A program made the position numbers and the translations under genes. Shown in pieces: positions 1-5,925 of a stretch of 6,022 nucleotides of DNA (position 1 is its first letter; every line of letters starts with the position of its first letter). This DNA comes from an uncultured Pseudomonadota bacterium (GTDB lineage: Bacteria; Desulfobacterota_B; Binatia; UBA9968), in the NCBI GenBank assembly GCA_946478635.1, contig CAMLCX010000318.1:1-6022 (forward strand), in the 5' to 3' direction. The notes below the pieces were generated by a model. It had not been told where the DNA came from. It worked only from the letters and a program-made list of their open reading frames with translations, and did no database searches.

Positions 1-126
1 GCGAATGCGGTCGCCCGCCGACGTAGTTTCTCTGTGCGGGCCATCCGATGGGAATTTTTGGCCCCGCGGTTAAGGAGCGGTAGTCTCATATCGGTGTCTC
101 ACCTCTTGCTGAAGCGGGCAAATGAT

Positions 127-159
127 AAAAAACCGCCGGCCGTTAATTGCTAAGGCGTT
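127..159 (-). terminator. Candidate intrinsic terminator of the minus-strand transcript (weak)
   Basis: Read on the minus strand, AACGCC (159-154) can pair with GGCGGTT (137-131). This gives about six base pairs with one bulged G and a loop of about 16 nt. A run of six T (132-127) follows at once, and its first two bases take part in the stem. It lies about 155 nt past the propeller stop codon. The stem is short and the loop large, so this is a candidate only. Rho-dependent termination is equally possible. Confidence 0.3.
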
Positions 160-266
160 GTTCCTTTCTATTCGGCAGCCAAATATCGGCCCCGGCCAGG
201 CGGGTGTCAAGGCAAATTTGACGCCGGGCATCCAGGCGGTAGGTCCCATTCTTGACGGCGCGCCGA

Positions 267-297
267 TAGGGTGGCGTCGGGGACCGCCGCTACCCTA
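267..297. repeat. GC-rich hairpin just after the propeller stop codon
   Basis: TAGGGT (267-272) plus GGCG (273-276) pair with CGCC (285-288) plus ACCCTA (292-297). This makes a ten-base-pair stem interrupted by a three-base bulge (289-291), with an eight-base loop. It starts about 15 nt beyond the minus-strand stop codon at 313. No U-tract follows in either direction, so it is not a classical intrinsic terminator. It could protect an mRNA 3' end, or be a chance structure in GC-rich DNA. Confidence 0.35.
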
Positions 298-312
298 GGG
301 CGTGCAGCTGTT

Positions 313-1581
313 TCAAAAACCCAGAGCCCCGATTTGGTCCTCGCCACGAATCGGAACACCCTTGGCCACGCCTGCGAGCACTGCACGGTCCGTGCCCGGC
401 GCAATCTTAAGTTCGGAGGTCTTGAATTGGCAGACTAAATCGATCAATCCGTCGGGTGCACCATTGGGACCGCCGCCAACATCATCCCGATGGCAGAGCA
501 ATTTTTTGTGCGTCCGACTGACCGTTGCTCCGGCGAAACGCAAGCTGCTCGCATCAATTGTCGTTGCGTCGAAAGTGACCGAACTGAGGATCGCCACGGG
601 AATCGTGCCCTTGGTCTTTGCATTAACTATGTTCGGTTCGGTTCCCGGTTTGATATCAATCGTGACGGGAATGATGAATGTGAATAGTCTCGGCGAATTG
701 AGCCCGCCGCCACCAGGCGGCACAAATTCGCTTTCGAATCCGCCTGTCGTGCCGTCGTATTGCAAAACAGCGTGGTTATTGAAGCCGCCGGCGTAAAGGC
801 GTCCATCATAATCGAAAGCCAGACCGACAGGGCCGTCCAGCTCGCCGTTGGAAATTACAAATGTATCCAAAAATTCTCCGGTTGCGCCGTTGAAGCGCAG
901 CACTCTGTCGTCATTGAAGCTGGCGACATAGAGATTGCCGTCCCAACCGAAGGTCAATCCCCTGGCATCGACGGCGGTGGCGAATACCCCCATCGGCGCG
1001 CCCGTTTTCCCATGGAATCGAAGGACATTGAAGCAGCCGGGGTTGGCGACATACAGGTTGCCGTCGGGACCGAAAACCAGACCGCGTGGAAACACCAACC
1101 GATCCGGGCACGGAGCCGAAGCCGACGAAACAAAAATGTCGATGAATGCACCGGTAGTTCCGTTGAAGCGAACGATATTATTCGAATTGAATCCGGCGAC
1201 GTAGAGATGGCCGTCCGGCCCAAATACCAAACCAAAGGGATCCAAGCTCGCATGCTCGGCGAAAATATCGATAAATTGACCGGTCCTTCCATCGTAGCGC
1301 AGGACGCCCGTACGTCCATTCACGCTGGTTCCCGCCGCTGAGGAACTGACATAGATATTTCCGTCCGCACCTAAGACAACTGCTCTGGGATTTCTTAACG
1401 GCTGAGTGTTGACGAAAGGGATGAATGCGTCGATAAAGCTTCCAGCGTGGTCGTAGCGCAGGATGCTATTTGTGCTGCCGCTGGGAACAAGAAGAAATGC
1501 GCTCGAGTCCGGCCGAGCGATTGGCACGGACCCAAGCAACAAAGTCAGGCATGCAGCGATAGTGATAATAATTTTTTTCAT
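313..1581 (-). CDS. Exported NHL/SMP-30-like beta-propeller protein with C-terminal accessory domain
   Basis: The 422-residue product starts with a Sec-type signal peptide: MKK, then a hydrophobic core at about residues 4-22. Six blades of about 45 residues follow. Each has a V-L-R-[YF]-[DN]-G-x-T-G-x-F-[IL]-D-x-F strand (starting near residues 38, 91, 134, 184, 225 and 270), and the first five are followed by G-L-x-F-G-x-D-G-x-L-Y-V-A. This is the NHL/gluconolactonase-like pattern. Residues 307-420 form a separate domain opening with I-D-I-K-P-G-T and containing G-T-I-P-V-A-I-L. It has a D/G/N-rich loop (366-381) and matches a module often found at the C-terminus of secreted repeat proteins. 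Cysteines 158/183 and 363/384 could form disulfides outside the cytoplasm. The start is set by AGGAGG seven bases upstream. The gene follows the GDSL esterase on the same strand. Catalytic activity cannot be read from the sequence; a binding or scaffold role is as likely. Confidence 0.88.
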   Translation of the reverse strand: MKKIIITIAACLTLLLGSVPIARPDSSAFLLVPSGSTNSILRYDHAGSFIDAFIPFVNTQPLRNPRAVVLGADGNIYVSSSAAGTSVNGRTGVLRYDGRTGQFIDIFAEHASLDPFGLVFGPDGHLYVAGFNSNNIVRFNGTTGAFIDIFVSSASAPCPDRLVFPRGLVFGPDGNLYVANPGCFNVLRFHGKTGAPMGVFATAVDARGLTFGWDGNLYVASFNDDRVLRFNGATGEFLDTFVISNGELDGPVGLAFDYDGRLYAGGFNNHAVLQYDGTTGGFESEFVPPGGGGLNSPRLFTFIIPVTIDIKPGTEPNIVNAKTKGTIPVAILSSVTFDATTIDASSLRFAGATVSRTHKKLLCHRDDVGGGPNGAPDGLIDLVCQFKTSELKIAPGTDRAVLAGVAKGVPIRGEDQIGALGF

Positions 1582-1727
1582 TTTTTCCCCTCCTGTTGGG
1601 TTTTGTTTGCGTTGTCGTTGCTAATTTCCTGCTGGTCACGAGTCTCGCTCCCGTCAGCCGTGTGGGTCTGCTGCTGGAGTGACGTTGCGTCGTATTCTTC
1701 GGCATCGCCGGCCGATTCCGGTTTCAT
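1578..1727 (-). CDS. Possible small acidic, Q/N-rich protein (49 aa), ATGA-coupled to the propeller gene
   Basis: This frame begins at an ATG 25 nt after the GDSL esterase stop. It ends in a TGA that overlaps the propeller ATG (ATGA), a common sign of translational coupling. The 49-residue product has no hydrophobic segment, signal peptide or cysteine. It is rich in Glu, Asp, Gln, Asn and Thr, starts MKPESAGDAEEYDA and ends in TQQEGKK, so it should be disordered and soluble. About three fifths of its codons end in G or C, as expected for coding DNA here. Against it: the upstream SD is poor (only ACAGG, about 8 nt before ATG), and I recognise no family. It may be only intergenic sequence that happens to stay open. 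An in-frame ATG at 1829 lies inside the esterase gene and is unlikely to be used. Confidence 0.4.
   Translation of the reverse strand: MKPESAGDAEEYDATSLQQQTHTADGSETRDQQEISNDNANKTQQEGKK
1587..1594 (-). promoter_or_regulatory. Strong Shine-Dalgarno site of the propeller gene
   Basis: On the minus strand AGGAGGGG is followed by five A and then ATG. AGGAGG therefore lies seven bases from the start, close to ideal. The same bases are the last codons of the small upstream frame, so ribosomes finishing that frame would stop directly over this site. Confidence 0.85.
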
Positions 1728-1752
1728 AATCGCAACCTGTTTTTTTCTCGGG

Positions 1753-2715
1753 TTAGTGATCGCGTGCCAGGACCGCGGCTGCTTCTTTTGCAAACAATGC
1801 GTGCACGGCTTTGGTTGGATGAACGCCATCCCAGAACAAAAACTGGTCTGGTTTCCTGCACGTAAACGGGCGAATCTCCGGCGTGATGCAAGCCTCCGCG
1901 ACTTCCGTCAAACCGAACTTCCCCGGATTGGCGATCAGATCAGTGACCTGCTGATGCACGTTCAATCGCGCGACTTGAACACCCGGCAGCGATTCCACCA
2001 AAGCAACGATGCTTTCGAGGTTGGCATTGAATGTTTCCGCGAGAATGCCGGCAAACGCGGCCGCGCCGGGGAAAATGCTGTCGAGTATTTGTATGGACGG
2101 GAGGACCCCAAGATTGGGCACGTTGAGAACCAGAAACTTGCGCGCCCCGGCGCCGTATAAATTGCCCATTTGCGTCCCAATGGAACCCAGGGCGTCGCCG
2201 AGAATGGCCTGCGCTTCGGTTAGCGATCCCGCGAGCAGCGCGTCTCGCACATCGTTGGCGCCCATGTCGATGACGTAAAGCGCGTCGGCTGGGGCGGCGG
2301 CGCCCACGTCGCTCAGAAAGACCGCGACTTGATCCGGTAAATTGAGGTTGAGCCCATCCGCCCGCGCGCGGGCGCCGCCCACCGCATAGTTCGTCGCGGT
2401 CTTGGATTCTCCAAAAGCCGGTTCGACGCTGTGAGCGAGATCCAGCCGGCGCGCGAACTGCTCCACCCAGGTTGCGCCGTTGCTGAAGTGATGGCCGCCG
2501 GTGGCGTAAGGCGCGGAAGGAATCAGGAAATCATCCAGCTCGCTGTAAGGTCTTTTGATCGCTTGGCCGGTCAAGGCGAAGGCATTGCCGGAATCCGATA
2601 GACTTGTTCCGAAGACGACGATTTGTTCGAAGGTCATCGCGGTGGCCGAAGTCGGCGCGAGGATGGCCAGCGCCAGCAGTCCCGTCAAAGCCCAGTTTTT
2701 CATTGCTTGTATCAT
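1753..2715 (-). CDS. Exported GDSL/SGNH-family lipase/esterase
   Basis: The 320-residue protein should be a secreted or periplasmic serine hydrolase acting on ester bonds; the substrate is unknown. Residues 1-26 are a Sec signal peptide ending A-T-A, with probable cleavage before Met27. Block I is V-V-F-G-T-S-L-S-D-S-G-N (33-44), with Ser38 as the expected nucleophile. Residues 77-87 read F-S-N-G-A-T-W-V-E-Q-F, a hallmark of the lipase branch. Block II is N-Y-A-V-G-G-A (109-115), and block III is M-G-A-N-D (151-155), where Asn154 forms part of the oxyanion hole. Block V is D-G-V-H-P-T (296-301), giving Asp296 and His299. Only two cysteines remain after cleavage (276 and 286), just before block V, where relatives often carry a disulfide. 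The Asp of the GDSL signature is Thr37 here. Met1 is chosen because a GGGGG ribosome site lies eight bases upstream, too far from Met5. No autotransporter domain is present. Confidence 0.92.
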   Translation of the reverse strand: MIQAMKNWALTGLLALAILAPTSATAMTFEQIVVFGTSLSDSGNAFALTGQAIKRPYSELDDFLIPSAPYATGGHHFSNGATWVEQFARRLDLAHSVEPAFGESKTATNYAVGGARARADGLNLNLPDQVAVFLSDVGAAAPADALYVIDMGANDVRDALLAGSLTEAQAILGDALGSIGTQMGNLYGAGARKFLVLNVPNLGVLPSIQILDSIFPGAAAFAGILAETFNANLESIVALVESLPGVQVARLNVHQQVTDLIANPGKFGLTEVAEACITPEIRPFTCRKPDQFLFWDGVHPTKAVHALFAKEAAAVLARDH

Positions 2716-2723
2716 TCGAAATT

Positions 2724-2730
2724 CCCCCTT
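2724..2730 (-). promoter_or_regulatory. Ribosome binding site of the GDSL esterase
   Basis: The minus strand reads AAGGGGG, then eight bases (AATTTCGA), then ATG at 2715. It supports Met1 over Met5, which would be 20 bases from the site. The site abuts and slightly overlaps the dyad at 2729-2741, so a protein bound to that dyad, or a hairpin in the RNA, would be next to it. Confidence 0.7.
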
Positions 2731-2741
2731 CTAAGTTAGAA
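2729..2741. promoter_or_regulatory. Perfect 6-1-6 dyad TTCTAA-G-TTAGAA upstream of the esterase
   Basis: An exact inverted repeat of six bases around one central base sits 14 nt upstream of the esterase start codon. It lies inside a pair of 8-bp direct repeats (ATCATTCG at 2711-2718 and 2741-2748, plus-strand sense), one of which covers the start codon. The one-base centre is too small for an RNA hairpin loop at full stem length, so a DNA operator is the likelier reading. No regulator is encoded in the window. Confidence 0.35.
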
Positions 2742-2887
2742 TCATTCGGAGTGCGGCCGTTTAACGCGTACTTGCGGATACCCCGTCGTTGCTCTGCAAT
2801 AAGCCAATGAGAGACGAAATGAATTTGGCGATTGTGTTCGTGAGCCGGGCGCGAAGGAAATCTTAGGATCGTAGGTTCGGCGCATCG

Positions 2888-4315
2888 CTAGGCTCCCGCC
2901 GGCATCGCATAGAATTCCTCAACCTCATCGTAGACGCGCCGCCGCTCCGCGCGCGCCCGCAGCAGCGCCCGATAGTCGCGCTTGCGGCGCGTGAAGCTTT
3001 GCGCGTTCCAGGTGTCGCGCCAGAGCTTCATCACGCCCTCTTCAAGCTCGTCCACCGACATGCCGCGGGGACGGAAGTTGATATCGAACAGGGTGCAACG
3101 ATCCCAAGCGCCCGGATAAAGCAGCCTTCCTTCCGCCGCAAGCCGCTGATAGAGCCGCGTGCCGGGAAAAGGAGTGAGGATGGTCACCTGCACTTCGAGC
3201 AGGCGCGAACGGTCGATGAATTCACGCAGCTCGTCAAACACTGCGGGCGTGTCGGCATCCAAGCCGACGATGAAGCAGCCGCACACGCTGACGCCGCGGC
3301 TCTGGATTTTTTCGATGGCCTCGAGGTAGCCGCTGTGCTGGCGCGATTTCCAGTTGGCCCGGTCGAGGCCGACAAGACTGGAGCGGCGCGGGCTTTCGAA
3401 ACCGATCAGCACTTGGCGGCAGCCGCTCGGATAGAGCAGATTGAGCAATTCTTCATCATCGGCCAAGCCAATGTCGGATTCGGTGAAGTAGCGGACTTCG
3501 CGCCCGGCGAGCTCGCGCAGCAACTGTTTTGCCCAGGGTTTGTTGACAAAGGTGTTGTCGTCGGCGAACTCGATGAAAGGGCGGCGCCAGGACGAGCGTA
3601 TGGCGTCGATCTCTTGAAGCACGCGCTCGACCGGCTTGATCCGATAGCGCGGCCCGTACAATTTCGAAGCGGCGCAGAATTCGCAATCCAACGGGCAGCC
3701 ACGCGTGGTTTGAACGGTGATCCGATTGTAATTGCCGAAGCGATGGATCTCACCGGTGGCGCGCAAGTCGAGGGTCGTTTGCGACGAGTTCGTCAGCAGA
3801 TCGAAGCGCGGCATGGGCGCGTTATGCAAACTGAACTGGCCGGGCTTCGCTTCCCGGTAGAATTTCTTCAAACCCGACTTTCCCGCGCGCTGGAAATCGC
3901 CGACCACTTCGGGCCAGGTGATTTCGCCTTCGCCGACGACAACGGCGTCCGCGTGCCGGGCCACTTCCTCAGGCAGCACCGTGGCGTGCAGCCCGCCGAA
4001 AACCACCGGTATGCCGCGCGCGCGGTAAGAATCGGCAACGCGATAGGCGTCAAAGGCGCGGGCGGTGTAGGTCGACAGCGCGACGAAATCGAAGTCGAGC
4101 CTGGGATTTTCCGCATAGGCGACGACATCGTCGACTTCGACATACTCGAGTTCCACATCGTCGGGCGTGACGCCGGCGAGCGTGAGCAGGGCCAGACTGG
4201 GCAACTGCGCGATCACGCGGCCGCGATTGACAAACTGCGGCAGCGTGATGCCGAGGTCGATGAACTTGCGGGTTTGCAGTTTTACGCCGGCAATGGCGAT
4301 CAAGCCGATTTTCAT
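2888..4315 (-). CDS. B12-binding-domain-type radical SAM protein
   Basis: This 475-residue protein has an N-terminal Rossmann-like cobalamin-binding-type region (about 1-150) followed by a radical SAM barrel. Visible marks are V-V-F-G-G-L-H-A-T (104-112) and V-V-V-G-E-G-E (125-131), typical of B12-radical SAM proteins. The cluster motif is R-G-C-P-L-D-C-E-F-C, giving Cys207, Cys211 and Cys214 (CxxxCxxC), which should bind the 4Fe-4S cluster that cleaves S-adenosylmethionine. Further marks are F-A-D-D-N-T-F (250-256), I-G-F-E-S-P (304-309) and T-P-F-P-G-T-R-L-Y (381-389). The C-terminal 90 or so residues are Arg-rich, with S-F-T-R-R-K-R-D-Y at 440-448. The layout resembles cytosolic family members acting on lipids (hopanoid-type enzymes) or natural products, but the substrate cannot be assigned. 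I do not see a DxHxxG cobalamin-ligand motif. The start at 4315 has GGAGG six bases upstream; a longer reading from 4369 would intrude 58 nt into the neighbour. It is ATGA-coupled to the membrane protein gene. Confidence 0.9.
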   Translation of the reverse strand: MKIGLIAIAGVKLQTRKFIDLGITLPQFVNRGRVIAQLPSLALLTLAGVTPDDVELEYVEVDDVVAYAENPRLDFDFVALSTYTARAFDAYRVADSYRARGIPVVFGGLHATVLPEEVARHADAVVVGEGEITWPEVVGDFQRAGKSGLKKFYREAKPGQFSLHNAPMPRFDLLTNSSQTTLDLRATGEIHRFGNYNRITVQTTRGCPLDCEFCAASKLYGPRYRIKPVERVLQEIDAIRSSWRRPFIEFADDNTFVNKPWAKQLLRELAGREVRYFTESDIGLADDEELLNLLYPSGCRQVLIGFESPRRSSLVGLDRANWKSRQHSGYLEAIEKIQSRGVSVCGCFIVGLDADTPAVFDELREFIDRSRLLEVQVTILTPFPGTRLYQRLAAEGRLLYPGAWDRCTLFDINFRPRGMSVDELEEGVMKLWRDTWNAQSFTRRKRDYRALLRARAERRRVYDEVEEFYAMPAGA

Positions 4316-5592
4316 AACTTGCCTCCAGAGAAACGCGCGTGATGCGCGCGGTATTTTGACGCAACGCAAAACAGAATCGCGGCGATGACGAACGCCGGGC
4401 CGATGCTTAAAATCACGATTGGTAAGTCAGCCAGCGCAAGCAGCAGGGGTGTTCCGACCGTCAGAATGCTGCCGGCGACGAGCAAGGGTTCAGTGAAGCC
4501 GTGAAGCCGGCGATGAGTGGGCAGGTCGATTTCGCGTGAAATGAAAATCGCGACGAGTCCGAGCACGACGCAATCGACATGGGCAAGCCGGATCAGCCGC
4601 CGGGCGTAATCGTTGTACTCACCGGGGAATTGAACCGTTATCCAGGGTTCGGCAAAGGCGTAGAGTCCCATCAACAAACCGCCGGCCAAGCTGATGGCGA
4701 TCAGCAGCCAGCCCCAGGCTTCGAACGGCGCTGCGTGCCGGCGGGCCAGGCACAGGCCGCACGTCACAGCGGCGAAAACAGCAAGCGATGGGATTACCAA
4801 AAGCGTTTTTAAATGGATGAAGACGAGTCCCGAGGCGGCAAGAATGCTGGCCATTCCGACAACGCCGCAAAGCATAGCGCGCATGCCAAAACGCGCGATC
4901 CGAGTGTTGGGTTCGCTGCGGCTCAAGAGTCCTTCATATAAGAAACTTAAAACCGGCAGCACGACCGCGGCGACGCGCGCGAGGCGCAGGGTGCGCAAGC
5001 TGAAACCATCGTTCGCGCCAAGGTCGACAATCGGGATGTGCGCTACCTGCCAATCGTAGAATGCCATCGCCGCGATCAGCACCATGCCGAAGCAGATCAT
5101 TGCGAGGCTGACTGTGGTTTCACGATCGCCGTGCCGGAAGGAAAGACTGGTCATGAGAACGATGTATCCCGCCGACGTGATCAGCGCGCCGATCGCGATT
5201 AGACGCACGTCGAAGACGTACCCGAATGCGGTGAGCAGTGACCCCGATGCGGTGAGCCACACTGCCATGTTTCGCCGGGACGGATTGATCCCGAGCACGC
5301 GCAGTAGGTGAAATGTCGCGAGCTGTAAAATACCCAGCACAACAATCATGGTCTGTGCTTGCAGCGCCGTCGTTGTTACGTTGCTGGCATGGAGCGCTCC
5401 GGATTCGTCGCCGAGGGATCCGGGGGTGAGCCACATCGCGCTCGCGAGCGCGCCGAGCAGCAAAAACCATCCGGTGTTTCGATTTACACGCCCGGCAGAT
5501 ACCGGTGAGGACAACTCTACAGTGCCGGATGACCAGCCGGTTGGTCGCGTTGACTCCAAAAGGCCTCGATGAATTTTGTTGCTCATGGACAT
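4312..5592 (-). CDS. Polytopic inner-membrane protein of unknown function (about 12 TM segments)
   Basis: The 426-residue protein has a hydrophilic N-terminus of about 40 residues, then hydrophobic segments near residues 41-57, 80-100, 109-127, 130-150, 160-178, 203-220, 236-257, 263-283, 291-313, 333-352, 366-388 and 390-411. It ends in a short basic tail (YRAHHARFSGGKL). I recognise no named family. The stretch R-L-I-R-L-A-H-V-D-C-V-V-L-G (332-345) recalls the R-L-G-H motif at the start of a helix in uncharacterised membrane proteins distantly like haem-copper oxidase subunits. His338 could be a metal or haem ligand, but that is inference. The start at 5592 has a weak upstream GAAG; Met3 at 5586 is an alternative. 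Its TGA overlaps the radical SAM start (ATGA), so the two are probably made together, and it could be the membrane partner or transporter for that enzyme's substrate. Confidence 0.8.
   Translation of the reverse strand: MSMSNKIHRGLLESTRPTGWSSGTVELSSPVSAGRVNRNTGWFLLLGALASAMWLTPGSLGDESGALHASNVTTTALQAQTMIVVLGILQLATFHLLRVLGINPSRRNMAVWLTASGSLLTAFGYVFDVRLIAIGALITSAGYIVLMTSLSFRHGDRETTVSLAMICFGMVLIAAMAFYDWQVAHIPIVDLGANDGFSLRTLRLARVAAVVLPVLSFLYEGLLSRSEPNTRIARFGMRAMLCGVVGMASILAASGLVFIHLKTLLVIPSLAVFAAVTCGLCLARRHAAPFEAWGWLLIAISLAGGLLMGLYAFAEPWITVQFPGEYNDYARRLIRLAHVDCVVLGLVAIFISREIDLPTHRRLHGFTEPLLVAGSILTVGTPLLLALADLPIVILSIGPAFVIAAILFCVASKYRAHHARFSGGKL
4322..4326 (-). promoter_or_regulatory. Shine-Dalgarno site that sets the radical SAM start
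   Basis: The minus strand has GGAGG, six bases, then ATG at 4315. The site lies within the last codons of the membrane protein gene. It favours the 475-residue product over the 493-residue one that would begin at 4369, whose extra N-terminus (MRCVKIPRASRAFLW...) does not fit the family start M-K-I-G-L-I-A-I. Confidence 0.85.
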
Positions 5593-5723
5593 GTTTCTTC
5601 GCTAAGCGTTGGCTGTGTTTCTATATCTTAGAGCAAGCGGCGGACCAGAAAGGTTGTCTCGCCTCGCCAGCAAAACACTTGCGTTCTTAAGTCTTTACCA
5701 ATGGCGGTAACGACTAGCTGTAA

Positions 5724-5766
5724 TGCCGGATCGGCAATTAGGGTTGGCAGTGCCAAGGCAACTAGG
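5724..5766. promoter_or_regulatory. Cluster of TGCC/GGCA dyads and GGCAAYTAGG direct repeats (possible operator)
   Basis: Two exact 13-base dyads lie with centres 20 bases apart: TGCCG-GAT-CGGCA (5724-5736) and TTGGCA-G-TGCCAA (5744-5756). A direct repeat, GGCAATTAGG (5733-5742) and GGCAACTAGG (5757-5766), overlaps them with a 24-base period and one mismatch. Roughly two helical turns between dyad centres would put bound dimers on one face of the DNA. Plus-strand TTGGCAG plus GGCA also has the GG-10-GC spacing of a sigma-54 promoter, but otherwise matches that consensus poorly. Confidence 0.35.
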
Positions 5767-5887
5767 CGGAAATTAAAACGGTAGCGGGTGTGCTCCAGAT
5801 GAATTCCGTAACTGGCTGTAGCTTCATGAGCCGATCGGTGATTGTCTCGCTCTGTGCGGGAATCAAGCTAAGACTCACCGTGGTATC

Positions 5888-5916
5888 TTGCGCCGAGCGG
5901 ATGAACTCCACATAAT
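5888..5916 (+). promoter_or_regulatory. Candidate sigma-70-type promoter of pgeF
   Basis: TTGCGC (5888-5893) and CATAAT (5911-5916) are separated by 17 bases. The -10 element matches TATAAT in five of six positions and the -35 element keeps TTG. The start codon at 5926 lies only nine bases beyond the -10 element. Transcription would thus begin at or within a few bases of the ATG, which fits the lack of a Shine-Dalgarno site. Confidence 0.4.
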
Positions 5917-5925
5917 GATATCGCT

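Larger units (their letters stand above)
1..312. other. Apparently non-coding region downstream of the propeller gene
   Basis: No convincing gene is visible. One plus-strand frame is open from the window edge to a TAA at 151-153 (about 50 codons), but its translation is Arg/Ser-rich and resembles no family I know, so I do not call it the tail of an upstream gene. The stretch contains short self-complementary elements: a terminator-like element at 127-159, a 10-bp palindrome CGGCGCGCCG at 256-265, and a bulged GC-rich hairpin at 267-297. All lie after the stop of the minus-strand propeller gene, so they would fall in the 3' untranslated part of its transcript. Confidence 0.5.
5593..5925. other. 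Divergent intergenic region between the membrane protein and pgeF
   Basis: This 333-bp stretch separates two divergently read genes and so should hold promoters for both. No credible gene is present. The longest plus-strand frame (38 codons, 5799-5915) lacks a ribosome site and family-like content. Toward the minus-strand gene, TAAGAT (5630-5625) is a weak -10 candidate with a poor -35. Toward pgeF, a better candidate lies at 5888-5916. The middle (5724-5766) is packed with dyads and a direct repeat built from TGCC/GGCA. Confidence 0.55.

Noticed and set aside
26..40. CTCTGTGCGGG shared between about 30-40 and about 5850-5860
   Set aside because: A single 11-base match in the same orientation, with no extension or flanking structure, is probably chance.
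760..1341. A 193-codon plus-strand frame with internal repeats (V-E-A, I-E-A-G-D)
   Set aside because: The repeats are the antisense image of the propeller blades, not an independent repeat protein.
1549..1551. Possible lipoprotein cysteine (I-A-A-C, Cys11) in the propeller signal peptide
   Set aside because: The box resembles a lipobox, but only ten residues precede it and the hydrophobic core continues well beyond, so ordinary Sec export is likelier.
1447..2160. A 237-codon plus-strand frame crossing the propeller start and the esterase end
   Set aside because: It runs antisense through two well-supported genes and their intergenic gap, and shows no family-like content.
2999..4342. A 447-codon open frame on the plus strand opposite the radical SAM gene
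   Set aside because: It is the antisense shadow of a gene with clear family motifs. Long antisense frames are common in GC-rich coding DNA, and its translation shows no recognisable domain.
4316..4369. N-terminal extension of the radical SAM protein to an upstream ATG
   Set aside because: It would overlap the membrane gene by 58 nt and has no good ribosome site, while the internal ATG at 4315 has GGAGG at ideal spacing and the family-like start.
5799..5915. A 38-codon plus-strand frame upstream of pgeF
   Set aside because: It has no Shine-Dalgarno site and no coding-like composition, and the proposed pgeF promoter lies inside its end.
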